Of a stretch of 64,000 bases of DNA, positions 27,765-36,757 are shown in pieces. Source of the DNA: Kosakonia sp. BYX6 (lineage in GTDB: Bacteria > Pseudomonadota > Gammaproteobacteria > Enterobacterales > Enterobacteriaceae); contig NZ_CP151800.1 in NCBI RefSeq assembly GCF_038449125.1, forward strand, positions 3,258,406 to 3,322,405, in the 5' to 3' direction. A model generated the notes under the pieces. It did not search any database. It was not told the DNA's origin and saw only the letters and a list, made by a program, of their open reading frames with translations. Positions within the stretch are counted from its first letter, which is position 1. Each line of letters begins with the position of its first letter. Position numbers and translations under genes: made by a program.

Positions 27765-28565
27765 ATGAGACTGATTCCCCTGGCGACAGCTGAACAAGTC
27801 GGCAAATGGGCCGCTCGCCATATCGTCAACCGCATCAACGCATTCAAACCTACCGCAGACCGTCCGTTTATCCTGGGCTTGCCAACGGGTGGTACGCCGC
27901 TCACCGCTTACAAAGCGTTAGTTGAAATGCACAAAGCGGGCCAGGTTAGCTTCCAACACGTTGTAACCTTCAACATGGATGAATATGTCGGCTTGCCGAA
28001 AGAGCATCCGGAAAGCTACTACACCTTTATGCACCGCAACTTCTTCGATCACGTTGATATTCCGGCCGAAAATATTAACCTGCTTGATGGCAATGCGCCT
28101 GATATTGACGCAGAATGCCGCCGTTACGAAGAAAAAATCCGCTCTTACGGCAAAATTCACTTGTTCATGGGCGGCGTCGGTAACGATGGGCATATCGCGT
28201 TTAACGAACCGGCTTCTTCTCTGGCGTCGCGTACCCGCATTAAAACCCTGACCCACGACACCCGCGTGGCGAACTCGCGCTTCTTTGACGGCGACGTTAA
28301 CCTGGTGCCGAAATACGCGCTGACCGTTGGCGTGGGTACGCTGCTCGACGCCGAAGAAGTGATGATCCTTGTTCTGGGCGGCGTGAAAGCGCAAGCGCTG
28401 CAAGCCGCCGTTGAAGGCAACGTTAACCATATGTGGACCATCAGCTGCTTACAGCTGCACCCGAAATCGGTGATCGTCTGCGACGAGCCGTCCACCATGG
28501 AGCTCAAGGTGAAAACGCTGAAATACTTCAACGAGTTAGAAGCGGAAAATATCAAAGGTCTGTAA
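27765..28565 (+). CDS. nagB: Glucosamine-6-phosphate deaminase
   Basis: A 266-residue cytoplasmic hexamer that converts glucosamine-6-phosphate to fructose-6-phosphate and ammonia. Catalytic residues are seen in FNMDEYVG (Asp72 of the family) and [12 protein letters not shown] (His143 and Glu148 of the family); the N-terminal GLPTGGTPL loop binds phosphate. In E. coli the enzyme is allosterically activated by GlcNAc-6-P. First gene of nagBACD, with a TGAGGTG ribosome binding site. Confidence 0.98.
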   Translation: MRLIPLATAEQVGKWAARHIVNRINAFKPTADRPFILGLPTGGTPLTAYKALVEMHKAGQVSFQHVVTFNMDEYVGLPKEHPESYYTFMHRNFFDHVDIPAENINLLDGNAPDIDAECRRYEEKIRSYGKIHLFMGGVGNDGHIAFNEPASSLASRTRIKTLTHDTRVANSRFFDGDVNLVPKYALTVGVGTLLDAEEVMILVLGGVKAQALQAAVEGNVNHMWTISCLQLHPKSVIVCDEPSTMELKVKTLKYFNELEAENIKGL

Positions 28566-28628
28566 GTTTGTTTCCGCTTCGCGAGGAAAATCCTGCGAAG
28601 CGGCACTCATTGTTAACCGGGGGTCGTT

Positions 28629-29777
28629 ATGTATGCTTTAACCCATTGCCGAATCTTTACCGGCCATGAAATTCTGGATGACCATGCGCTAGTCGTAGCC
28701 GATGGCCTGATTGAACGTCTTTGCCCACTGGCAGAACTCCCAACGGGAATTGAACAACGCTCGCTTAATGGCGCCCTGCTCGCCCCCGGTTTTATTGATG
28801 TGCAGCTCAATGGCTGCGGCGGCGTTCAGTTTAATGACACCGCAGAGGCTGTCAGCGTCAAAACGCTGGAGATCATGCAGCACGCTAACGAAAAATCCGG
28901 CTGCACCAGTTTCCTGCCAACGCTTATCACCACCAGCGATGAATTAATGAAACAGGGCGTGCAGGTGATGCGCGACTACCTGGCAAAATATCCTCATCAG
29001 GCGCTGGGGCTTCACCTCGAAGGGCCGTGGCTGAATATCGTCAAAAAAGGCACGCACAATCCTGATTTCGTCCGTAAACCGGATCCAGCGCTGGTTGATT
29101 TCCTGTGCCAAAACGCAGATGTGATCACCAAAGTCACGCTGGCCCCGGAAATGGCGGGCTGCGAGGTGATTCGCCAACTGGCGGACGCGGGCATCGTGGT
29201 GTCTGCCGGTCACTCTAACGCGACGTTAAAAGAGGCGAAAGCGGGTTTCCGCGCCGGAATTAGCTTCGCAACGCACCTTTATAATGCGATGCCATATATC
29301 ACTGGTCGCGAGCCAGGGCTTGCTGGCGCCGTGCTGGATGATGCCGATGTTTACTGCGGCGTGATTGCCGATGGGTTACATGTCGACTACGTTAATATTC
29401 GTAACGCTAAGCGATTGAAAGGCGACAAACTTTGCCTGGTGACTGACGCAACAGCGCCAGCAGGGGCAAATATTGATCAGTTCATTTTTGCTGGCAAAAC
29501 AATATACTACCGAAATGGTTTGTGCGTGGACGAAAACGGAACGCTGAGCGGTTCCGCCCTGACGATGATCGAAGGGGTGCGTAATCTGGTGGAACATGTC
29601 GGCATTGCGCTGGATGAAGCGCTGCGTATGGCAACTCTCTACCCCGCTCGCGCCATTAGCGTTGACGAGAAATTGGGAAGTCTCGCCGTCGGTAAAGTGG
29701 CGAATCTCACCGCATTCACGCGCGATTATAAAATTATCAAGACCATCGTTAATGGCAACGAGGTCGCCACTGCATAA
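28629..29777 (+). CDS. nagA: N-acetylglucosamine-6-phosphate deacetylase
   Basis: A 382-residue amidohydrolase that removes acetate from GlcNAc-6-P. Metal and catalytic motifs are LHLEGPW near residue 127, VSAGHSNA near 195, THLYNAMP near 216 and [10 protein letters not shown] near 273. The N-terminal [11 protein letters not shown] is also typical. NagA lowers the inducer GlcNAc-6-P and so feeds back on NagC. It follows nagB by 63 bases. Confidence 0.98.
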   Translation: MYALTHCRIFTGHEILDDHALVVADGLIERLCPLAELPTGIEQRSLNGALLAPGFIDVQLNGCGGVQFNDTAEAVSVKTLEIMQHANEKSGCTSFLPTLITTSDELMKQGVQVMRDYLAKYPHQALGLHLEGPWLNIVKKGTHNPDFVRKPDPALVDFLCQNADVITKVTLAPEMAGCEVIRQLADAGIVVSAGHSNATLKEAKAGFRAGISFATHLYNAMPYITGREPGLAGAVLDDADVYCGVIADGLHVDYVNIRNAKRLKGDKLCLVTDATAPAGANIDQFIFAGKTIYYRNGLCVDENGTLSGSALTMIEGVRNLVEHVGIALDEALRMATLYPARAISVDEKLGSLAVGKVANLTAFTRDYKIIKTIVNGNEVATA

Positions 29778-29788
29778 AAAGAGACGGT

Positions 29789-31009
29789 ATGACATCAGGC
29801 GGACAAGCTCAAATCGGTAACGTTGACCTCGTAAAGCAGCTTAATAGCGCGGCGGTTTACCGCCTGATTGACCAACATGGCCCCATTTCGCGCATCCAGA
29901 TTGCCGAACAAAGCCAGCTTGCTCCCGCCAGCGTGACAAAAATCACGCGCCAATTGATTGAACGCGGGCTGATCAAAGAAGTGGATCAGCAGGCCTCCAC
30001 CGGAGGCCGCCGCGCAATCTCTATCATTACCGAAACCCGCAATTTTCAGGCTATTGGCGTTCGTCTCGGGCGCAACGACACGACCCTCACGTTATACGAT
30101 CTGAGCAGCAAAGTGCTGGCAGAAGAACACTATCCGCTGCCGGAACGTACGCAGGAAACGCTGGAACACGCGCTACTCAACATCATTGGCCTGTTCATTG
30201 AAGCCAGCCAACGCAAAATCCGCGAGTTGATCGCCATTTCTGTGATCTTGCCAGGCCTTGTCGATCCTGAAAGTGGTGTGATTCGTTATATGCCGCATAT
30301 CCAGGTTGATAATTGGGGTCTGGTGAACGCGCTGGAAAAACGCTTCAACTTAACCTGTTTTGTAGGGCACGACATTCGCAGCCTGGCCCTGGCCGAGCAC
30401 TATTTTGGGGCAAGCCAAGATTGCGAAGACTCTATTTTGGTGCGCGTACACCGGGGAACCGGTGCGGGGATCATCTCTAACGGGCGTATTTTTATTGGTC
30501 GCAATGGCAACGTTGGCGAAATCGGCCATGTGCAGGTTGAACCGCTGGGCGAACGCTGCCACTGCGGCAACTTTGGTTGTCTGGAAACCATTGCTGCCAA
30601 TGCCGCCATTGAACAACGCGTGCGTCATTTGCTGGAACAGGGCTACCAAAGCCGCCTCACGCAGGAGGATTGTTCCATCAAAGCCATCTGCAAAGCGGCG
30701 AATAAAGGCGATGCGCTGGCCTGCGAAGTCATTGAATACGTCGGTCGCCATCTTGGCAAAACCATCGCCATTGCTATTAACCTTTTTAACCCGCAAAAAG
30801 TGGTGATCGCTGGGGAAATTGTCGAAGCCGAAAAGGTGCTGCTGCCCGCCATTGAGGCGTGTATCAATACGCAGGCACTGAAAGCATTTCGCAAAAACCT
30901 GCCGGTGGTGCCGTCCACGCTCGATCATCGCTCTGCCATCGGCGCTTTCGCGCTGGTAAAACGTGCCATGCTGAACGGTCTGCTGCTCCAGCGTTTGCTG
31001 GAAAACTAA
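29789..31009 (+). CDS. nagC: N-acetylglucosamine repressor NagC (ROK family)
   Basis: A 406-residue transcription factor that represses nag and chi genes and senses GlcNAc-6-P. The N-terminal helix-turn-helix (about residues 10-75, with RIQIAEQSQLAPASVTKITRQ, shortened) precedes the ROK sugar-binding domain with a zinc cluster CHCGNFGCLE near residue 255. It begins 11 bases after nagA. Its targets in this window are probably nagE/nagB and chiP. Confidence 0.97.
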   Translation: MTSGGQAQIGNVDLVKQLNSAAVYRLIDQHGPISRIQIAEQSQLAPASVTKITRQLIERGLIKEVDQQASTGGRRAISIITETRNFQAIGVRLGRNDTTLTLYDLSSKVLAEEHYPLPERTQETLEHALLNIIGLFIEASQRKIRELIAISVILPGLVDPESGVIRYMPHIQVDNWGLVNALEKRFNLTCFVGHDIRSLALAEHYFGASQDCEDSILVRVHRGTGAGIISNGRIFIGRNGNVGEIGHVQVEPLGERCHCGNFGCLETIAANAAIEQRVRHLLEQGYQSRLTQEDCSIKAICKAANKGDALACEVIEYVGRHLGKTIAIAINLFNPQKVVIAGEIVEAEKVLLPAIEACINTQALKAFRKNLPVVPSTLDHRSAIGAFALVKRAMLNGLLLQRLLEN

Positions 31010-31050
31010 CAGGGTTTATAGTTAATACTTATTTTTTATCCGGACTGTCC

Positions 31051-31803
31051 ATGACCATTAAAAATGTAATCTGTGATATCGACGGCGTACTGATGCACGA
31101 CAACGTTGCCGTACCCGGTGCTGCCGAATTCCTGACGCGGATCCTCGAAAAAGAGATGCCGCTGGTTTTGTTGACCAACTTTCCGTCCCAGACCGGCCAG
31201 GATCTGGCTAACCGCTTTGCGTCCGCCGGAATTGATGTGCCTGCCAGCGTCTTTTATACCTCGGCGATGGCAACCGCAGATTTCCTGAAACGCCAGGAAG
31301 GGAAAAAAGCGTATGTCGTCGGTGAAGGCGCGCTGATTCATGAGCTTTATAAAGCCGGTTTTACCATTACGGATATCAACCCGGATTTTGTCATCGTTGG
31401 CGAGACGCGTTCCTATAACTGGGAAATGATGCACAAAGCGGCATTTTTTGTGGCAAACGGCGCGCGCTTTATCGCGACCAATCCGGACACCCACGGGCGC
31501 GGTTTTTATCCGGCCTGCGGCGCACTTTGTGCCGGGATCGAAAAAATCTCGGGCCGCAAACCCTTTTATGTCGGCAAACCCAGTCCGTGGATTATCCGCG
31601 CCGCACTGAACACCATGCAGGCGCATTCAGAACATACGGTGATTGTCGGCGATAACCTGCGCACCGATATCCTGGCGGGTTTTCAGGCGGGTCTGGAAAC
31701 CATTCTGGTGCTGTCCGGTGTTTCGCGCCTCGACGATATCGACAGCATGCCGTTCCGCCCTTCGTGGATTTACCCCTCCGTCGCGGAAATTGATGTTATC
31801 TGA
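31051..31803 (+). CDS. nagD: UMP phosphatase NagD (HAD family)
   Basis: A 250-residue HAD-type nucleotidase preferring UMP in E. coli. The nucleophile Asp9 lies in ICDIDGVL, the second motif in LTNFPSQ, and the acidic motif in IVGDNLRTDILAG. ATG at 31051 gives the normal length; the longer upstream frame lies inside nagC and is not real. Last gene of the nag operon. Confidence 0.96.
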   Translation: MTIKNVICDIDGVLMHDNVAVPGAAEFLTRILEKEMPLVLLTNFPSQTGQDLANRFASAGIDVPASVFYTSAMATADFLKRQEGKKAYVVGEGALIHELYKAGFTITDINPDFVIVGETRSYNWEMMHKAAFFVANGARFIATNPDTHGRGFYPACGALCAGIEKISGRKPFYVGKPSPWIIRAALNTMQAHSEHTVIVGDNLRTDILAGFQAGLETILVLSGVSRLDDIDSMPFRPSWIYPSVAEIDVI

Positions 31804-31807
31804 ACCT

Positions 31808-31838
31808 GGCCACGTCTTCGGACGTGGTTTTTTATTTT
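31808..31838 (+). terminator. Rho-independent terminator of nagBACD
   Basis: CCACGTC, loop TTCG, GACGTGG and then a T-rich tail; 6 bases after the nagD stop. Confidence 0.93.
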
Positions 31839-32060
31839 TACCGCCGATAAAAAATCACACCATTCAATAAAACGCGCATTATTTTGAGAATTCATCAATA
31901 GCGAAGCGCAATACATACGCTTTTTTCAGCATTCGGCAATCACCATTGCACTTTTTGATTTTCTCGCCGCAAAAGGCTTGCACCGCCCCCCGTTTTTGCG
32001 GCATTTTGACTGCCAGCACACAACATTACAGCAATGCCCTCAAGGTTAACGGAGAAGTCT

Positions 32061-33725
32061 ATGTGTTCAATTTTTGGCGTACTGGATATCAAAACCGACG
32101 CAGCCGAATTACGTAAAAAAGCGCTGGAATTATCCCGCCTGATGCGCCACCGCGGCCCGGACTGGTCCGGTGTTTACGCAAGCGACAAAGCGATTCTGGC
32201 TCACGAACGTCTCTCCATCGTTGACGTCAACGCCGGTGCTCAGCCGCTGTACAACGAGAAAAAAACACATGCGCTGGCCGTTAACGGTGAAATCTACAAC
32301 CACCAGGCGCTACGCGCGGAATACGGCGATCGCTATGCATTCCAGACCGGTTCCGACTGCGAAGTGATCCTCGCGCTGTATCAGGAAAAAGGCCCGGAAT
32401 TTCTGGACGAATTGCAGGGCATGTTTGCCTTCGTTCTGTACGACAGTGAAAAAGATGCGTACCTGATTGGCCGCGATCATATTGGCATTATCCCTCTGTA
32501 CATGGGTCACGATGAGCACGGCAACCTGTATGTTGCTTCCGAAATGAAAGCGCTGGTACCGGTTTGCCGCACCATTAAAGAGTTCCCGGCGGGCAGCTAC
32601 CTGTGGAGCAAAGACGGTGAAATCCGCTCTTACTACCAACGTGACTGGTTCTCTTACGATGCCGTCAAAGACAACGTGACGGATAAAGCCGAGCTGCGCC
32701 AGGCGCTGGAAGACGCGGTGAAAAGCCATCTGATGTCGGACGTACCGTACGGCGTGCTGCTGTCTGGCGGTCTCGACTCTTCCGTTATCTCCGCGATCAC
32801 CAAGAAATTCGCCGCGCGTCGCGTTGAAGATCAGGAGAAATCAGAAGCCTGGTGGCCGCAGTTGCACTCCTTCGCCGTTGGCCTGAAAGGCGCGCCGGAT
32901 CTGAAAGCCGCGCAGGAAGTGGCTAACCATCTCGGCACCGTGCACCATGAAATTCATTTCACCGTGCAGGAAGGTCTGGATGCGATCCGCGATGTGATTT
33001 ACCACATTGAAACTTATGACGTGACCACGATTCGCGCCTCAACGCCGATGTATTTGATGTCGCGCAAAATCAAAGCGATGGGCATCAAAATGGTGCTTTC
33101 CGGTGAAGGTTCTGATGAAGTGTTCGGCGGTTATCTCTACTTCCACAAAGCGCCGGATGCGAAAGAACTGCACGAAGAAACCGTGCGTAAACTGCAAGCG
33201 TTGCATATGTTTGACTGCGCGCGCGCCAACAAAGCGATGTCCGCATGGGGCGTGGAAGCTCGCGTACCGTTCCTGGATAAAAAATTCCTCGATGTCGCGA
33301 TGCGTATCAACCCGCAGGACAAAATGTGTGGCAGCAACGGCAAAATGGAAAAACACATCCTGCGTGAATGTTTTGAATCCTACCTGCCGGCAAGCGTGGC
33401 ATGGCGTCAGAAAGAGCAGTTCTCCGATGGTGTGGGTTACAGTTGGATCGACACGCTGAAAGAAGTGGCGGCGCAGCAGGTAACAGATCAGCAACTGGCC
33501 ACCGCCAGCTACCGTTTCCCGTACAATACACCGGCCTCGAAAGAAGCTTATCTGTACCGTGAAATTTTTGAAGAATTGTTCCCGCTGACAAGCGCCGCGG
33601 AATGCGTGCCTGGCGGCCCGTCTGTTGCCTGCTCATCGGCTAAAGCGTTCGAATGGGATGAAGCGTTCAAAACCATGAACGATCCGTCTGGACGCGCAGT
33701 GGGTATTCACCAGTCAGCCTATTAA
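32061..33725 (+). CDS. asnB: Asparagine synthetase B (glutamine-hydrolysing)
   Basis: A 554-residue enzyme making asparagine from aspartate, ATP and glutamine. The class II glutamine amidotransferase nucleophile is Cys2 (MCSIFGV). The glutaminase domain shows RHRGPDWSG and NGEIYNH, and the synthetase domain has the pyrophosphate loop LSGGLDSS and VLSGEGSDEVFGGY. The start at 32061 is fixed by the need for Cys at position 2 and by a GGAG ribosome binding site. The 251-base gap upstream is AT-rich and holds a TTGACT hexamer (32006) without a convincing -10. Confidence 0.98.
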   Translation: MCSIFGVLDIKTDAAELRKKALELSRLMRHRGPDWSGVYASDKAILAHERLSIVDVNAGAQPLYNEKKTHALAVNGEIYNHQALRAEYGDRYAFQTGSDCEVILALYQEKGPEFLDELQGMFAFVLYDSEKDAYLIGRDHIGIIPLYMGHDEHGNLYVASEMKALVPVCRTIKEFPAGSYLWSKDGEIRSYYQRDWFSYDAVKDNVTDKAELRQALEDAVKSHLMSDVPYGVLLSGGLDSSVISAITKKFAARRVEDQEKSEAWWPQLHSFAVGLKGAPDLKAAQEVANHLGTVHHEIHFTVQEGLDAIRDVIYHIETYDVTTIRASTPMYLMSRKIKAMGIKMVLSGEGSDEVFGGYLYFHKAPDAKELHEETVRKLQALHMFDCARANKAMSAWGVEARVPFLDKKFLDVAMRINPQDKMCGSNGKMEKHILRECFESYLPASVAWRQKEQFSDGVGYSWIDTLKEVAAQQVTDQQLATASYRFPYNTPASKEAYLYREIFEELFPLTSAAECVPGGPSVACSSAKAFEWDEAFKTMNDPSGRAVGIHQSAY

Positions 33726-33743
33726 TAAGTAATGCTTATTCCT

Positions 33744-33770
33744 ACAGGCCCTGCGGGGCCTGTTGTTTTT
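33744..33770 (+). terminator. Rho-independent terminator of asnB
   Basis: ACAGGCCC, loop TGC, GGGGCCTGT followed by TGTTTTT, 18 bases after the asnB stop. Confidence 0.9.
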
Positions 33771-33876
33771 GTGTCACTGATTTAACGCATAAAATCGAAT
33801 TTTGCTGAATAAAGCGTCATGCTGTTCGCAACCTAACCAAACAGTCACATTCCGGCAATTTTCGATGAAAAAGGTA

Positions 33877-33912
33877 TTGACGCTGTAGGGTCCAATACGC
33901 ATAATGCGCCCC
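33877..33912 (+). promoter_or_regulatory. Promoter of the tRNA operon with GC-rich discriminator
   Basis: TTGACG (33877-33882) and CATAAT (33900-33905) are separated by 17 bases. The -10 is followed by GCGCCCC, a discriminator typical of stringently controlled stable-RNA promoters. The first tRNA begins 39 bases further on. Confidence 0.82.
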
Positions 33913-33944
33913 GCAACGCCGATAAGGTAACGCGAAAAAAAGAT

Positions 33945-34021
33945 GGCTACGTAGCTCAGCTGGTTAGAGCACAGCACTCATAATGCTGGGGTCACAGGTT
34001 CGATTCCCGTCGTAGCCACCA
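33945..34021 (+). tRNA. metT: tRNA-Met (CAT), elongator
   Basis: A 77-base cloverleaf with encoded CCA. GGCTACG pairs with CGTAGCC, the anticodon CAT lies in CTCATAA, and the T loop is GGTTCGATTCC. Sequence type is the elongator tRNA-Met, identical to the copy at 34358. Confidence 0.96.
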
Positions 34022-34030
34022 TCTTTTTTT

Positions 34031-34115
34031 GCGGGAGTGGCGAAATTGGTAGACGCACCAGATTTAGGTTCTGGCGCCGCAAGGTGTGCGAGTTCAAGTC
34101 TCGCCTCCCGCACCA
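34031..34115 (+). tRNA. leuW: tRNA-Leu (TAG)
   Basis: An 85-base class II tRNA with a long variable arm and encoded CCA. GCGGGAG pairs with CTCCCGC, and the anticodon TAG lies in TTTAGGT. Corresponds to leuW in the E. coli metT array. Confidence 0.96.
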
Positions 34116-34138
34116 TTCCCAAAGAGGTGTTGCACGGA

Positions 34139-34213
34139 TGGGGTATCGCCAAGCGGTAAGGCACCGGTTTTTGATACCGGCATTCCCTGGTTCGAATCCA
34201 GGTACCCCAGCCA
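34139..34213 (+). tRNA. glnU: tRNA-Gln (TTG)
   Basis: A 75-base tRNA with encoded CCA; acceptor arm TGGGGTA/TACCCCA, anticodon TTG in TTTTGAT. Identical to the following copy. Confidence 0.96.
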
Positions 34214-34254
34214 TCTCTTCTTCGACTCCTGCGTTTGTTTTCCGCGTCAGTCGT

Positions 34255-34329
34255 TGGGGTATCGCCAAGCGGTAAGGCACCGGTTTTTGATACCGGCATT
34301 CCCTGGTTCGAATCCAGGTACCCCAGCCA
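34255..34329 (+). tRNA. glnW: tRNA-Gln (TTG), second copy
   Basis: Identical in sequence to the tRNA at 34139-34213, with a 41-base spacer between them. Confidence 0.96.
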
Positions 34330-34357
34330 GTCGATGACTGGTCAAGCAATAAAATTT

Positions 34358-34434
34358 GGCTACGTAGCTCAGCTGGTTAGAGCACAGCACTCATAATGCT
34401 GGGGTCACAGGTTCGATTCCCGTCGTAGCCACCA
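34358..34434 (+). tRNA. metU: tRNA-Met (CAT), elongator, second copy
   Basis: Identical to the 77-base tRNA at 33945-34021. Confidence 0.96.
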
Positions 34435-34478
34435 CATTCACGGTCTAATGCGTTAAGTGTTAAACCGGAAAGATTTGT

Positions 34479-34553
34479 TGGGGTATCGCCAAGCGGTAAG
34501 GCAGTGGATTCTGATTCCACCATTCCGAGGTTCGAATCCTCGTACCCCAGCCA
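34479..34553 (+). tRNA. glnV: tRNA-Gln (CTG)
   Basis: A 75-base tRNA with encoded CCA; anticodon CTG in TTCTGAT. Shares the acceptor and D arms with the TTG isoacceptor but differs in the anticodon and T arms. Confidence 0.96.
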
Positions 34554-34587
34554 ACTTTAAAGACGTTTACTTCTGTGAACGCGCTTT

Positions 34588-34662
34588 TGGGGTATCGCCA
34601 AGCGGTAAGGCAGTGGATTCTGATTCCACCATTCCGAGGTTCGAATCCTCGTACCCCAGCCA
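34588..34662 (+). tRNA. glnX: tRNA-Gln (CTG), second copy
   Basis: Identical to the tRNA at 34479-34553; last gene of the array. Confidence 0.96.
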
Positions 34663-34671
34663 ATCAAAACA

Positions 34672-34699
34672 AAAAAGCTCGCTTCGGCGGGCTTTTTTG
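34672..34699 (+). terminator. Rho-independent terminator of the tRNA operon
   Basis: AAAAAGCTCGC, loop TTCG, GCGGGCTTTTTT with one G-T pair, 9 bases after the last tRNA. Confidence 0.92.
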
Positions 34700-34782
34700 T
34701 TTTCTCCCTCCCGACAATGGGTAGCTATTCTCCTCGCAAAACACAGCGTAATTTATGCTTATTGTCTCAATGAGCTCGCATT

Positions 34783-35367
34783 ATGAACTACCAAACAACC
34801 GCCCTGTGGATTTACGCCCCGCTCTACATACTGATTGCCGTCGCTGGCATCGGCCTCAGTTTCTTTGGCCTCTCCGCGCCCATCTTTTATGTCATCTGCA
34901 TTGGGCTGATTTTTCCGGTCATCATTTCCATGCGGCTGCATACGCTCAGCGAAAGCGGCCAGGCGACATTAATGAAAGAGACCTCAAACTGGACAGTTTA
35001 CGTGCAGGGCATTCCGGTGCAGGAGAAACGTTCGTCGCTGAAAAACCCCTGTTTCTTTACCCCGCAGCGAACGCAGCAATTTTTCATGCGCGGATTTATC
35101 GCCAGGCTCTGCCTGCAACTTGTCGCGGTAGGCATGTTGATACAGCAGACGCTCGCCAATCCGTTACTGAGCTACTACGGGCTGGCCGCGGTGTTTGCGT
35201 TGCTCTTCCTGCTGGTGCCGCTTTACCGCACGCTGATGGCCTTACGTGAAATCTATGTTGGCAAGTGGGCGCTGCAATATGTTGATGCTACGGTGGGCTA
35301 TCAGGCCTTCTTTATTGACAAAAAAGGCCCTGGCACAGCATTGAATAAACTGCTGTCAGTGTTATAA
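34783..35367 (+). CDS. Membrane protein of unknown function
   Basis: I do not recognise this 194-residue protein. It has four hydrophobic segments (about residues 8-28, 32-51, 103-122 and 130-150) arranged as two hairpins around a polar middle domain (about 52-100). That domain contains WTVYVQGIPVQEKRSS and a Cys at 90; the tail after residue 155 is soluble. There is no signal peptide or catalytic motif. The ribosome binding site is weak (GAGCTC, 8 bases upstream). It sits between the tRNA array and ubiF, where E. coli has no gene, so it is an insertion in this lineage. The reading frame is intact and its base composition is like the neighbours. Confidence 0.72.
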   Translation: MNYQTTALWIYAPLYILIAVAGIGLSFFGLSAPIFYVICIGLIFPVIISMRLHTLSESGQATLMKETSNWTVYVQGIPVQEKRSSLKNPCFFTPQRTQQFFMRGFIARLCLQLVAVGMLIQQTLANPLLSYYGLAAVFALLFLLVPLYRTLMALREIYVGKWALQYVDATVGYQAFFIDKKGPGTALNKLLSVL

Positions 35368-35410
35368 ATCGACGCCGCGCGCACCAACGAAAATGATACT
35401 TGCGGCAATA

Positions 35411-36586
35411 TTACAAGCCTAAGGCGTATTTCAACGCCTGGCGCTTCAGCACACCGGCGCGTTCCGCCGCCATCAGGCCGATATTACGTAGCAAGCGCAC
35501 CGGGCCGAGATCGTTACTGAACCCGGCATAAAACAGATCCATGCCGCTTTGCATAATGAAGTTATCCGCCATTCGGCGCATCTGGTAGCGTTTTAACACC
35601 CCTTGGCTGGCCCAGGCTTCCCCGTGCGAACGCGCCCCGGTCAGCACTTCCAGCAACGCCTCCACATCGCGATAACCCAGGTTTACCCCCTGCCCGGCCA
35701 GCGGATGGATGGTGTGCGCCGCATCGCCCACCAGCGCAAGCCCTGGACGGACATACTTCAAGGCGTGGCGACGCGTCAGTGGGAAAGCCGCCGCTGCGAC
35801 CGGCTTAACGCGGCCCAGACGGGGCGGAAAGTGCAACGCAATTTCCTGTTCCAGTTGCACCATATTCAGCGTTTGCAACTGGCGAATGCGCGCTGGCGTG
35901 TCATACCACACCAGCGATGCCCAACGATCAAACAGCGGTAAAAAGGCATGAGGTCCGTGAGGGGTGAAGTGCTGCCAGGTGCTGTCGCCCGCCTCATCTT
36001 CGCACTCAACGGTGATTAACATGCACGATTGCTGATATTGCCAGGCGTGGATACCGATCCCGGCGGCCTGGCGCACCCAAGAGTTGGCGCCATCTGCGCC
36101 CACCACCAGCTTCGCCGTGAGCGTATCGCCATTGCTGAAAGTGAGCTCCTGGAAATCGTTATGGGCATGCAGCGCACTCAATGTTCCCTCAGTACGTAAC
36201 GTCACCTGCGGATGCGCCTGCAGTTCATCCCACAGCGCACGCTGCAAAACCGTGTTCTCTACCATATAGCCGAGCAACGGCAGCTTCAGCTCGCGGGCGT
36301 CAAACATGACGTGCGCATTTTCCCACTCCCAGGTTTCCAACTGCCGGTACGGATGGCAGCGCATCGCCTGAATACTTTCCCAGACGCCCAGCCCGCGCAG
36401 CAACGCGACGGATGAGGCGCTGATGGCCGAGATCCGCACGTCCGGCTGTGCTTCGGGATTAAATACCGCCGGTTCGTGCCTTTCGATAACCGTTACGGCA
36501 AAACCATGTTGTGCCAGCCCCAGCGCCAGCGCCCCGCCGACCATTCCGCCGCCGACAATAGCGACCTCAGTGGATTGATTTGTCAT
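35411..36586 (-). CDS. ubiF: 3-demethoxyubiquinol 3-hydroxylase UbiF
   Basis: A 391-residue flavin monooxygenase for the C6 hydroxylation late in ubiquinone synthesis. The N-terminal dinucleotide fold is [18 protein letters not shown]. The family motifs [10 protein letters not shown] near residue 165 and [20 protein letters not shown] near residue 285 are present. It is transcribed away from miaB. The start at 36584-36586 gives the family length. Confidence 0.96.
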   Translation of the reverse strand: MTNQSTEVAIVGGGMVGGALALGLAQHGFAVTVIERHEPAVFNPEAQPDVRISAISASSVALLRGLGVWESIQAMRCHPYRQLETWEWENAHVMFDARELKLPLLGYMVENTVLQRALWDELQAHPQVTLRTEGTLSALHAHNDFQELTFSNGDTLTAKLVVGADGANSWVRQAAGIGIHAWQYQQSCMLITVECEDEAGDSTWQHFTPHGPHAFLPLFDRWASLVWYDTPARIRQLQTLNMVQLEQEIALHFPPRLGRVKPVAAAAFPLTRRHALKYVRPGLALVGDAAHTIHPLAGQGVNLGYRDVEALLEVLTGARSHGEAWASQGVLKRYQMRRMADNFIMQSGMDLFYAGFSNDLGPVRLLRNIGLMAAERAGVLKRQALKYALGL

Positions 36587-36757
36587 GGCTCATTGTCCTT
36601 ACACGAGAATGCCTTAAGTTTACCGGATTTTTCACGCCTTGCGGTTGAGAACCATCATACTGGTCAGCACGCGACCAAAGCATTACAATACGCGGCCTGC
36701 AATCCTGGCTTATACCCGTCATACTCAGGGTATACGAACTTAAGCAAGAGCAAGTCG

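Noticed and set aside
33964-34349. Open frames across the tRNA array, with repeated GTWIRTRE- and RLAIP-like strings
   Set aside because: These are the well-known false proteins produced by translating tRNA genes; the DNA is fully accounted for by tRNAs.
34663-35410. Integrated mobile element at the tRNA array
   Set aside because: No integrase, transposase or repeated tRNA 3' end is visible around the unknown membrane protein gene.
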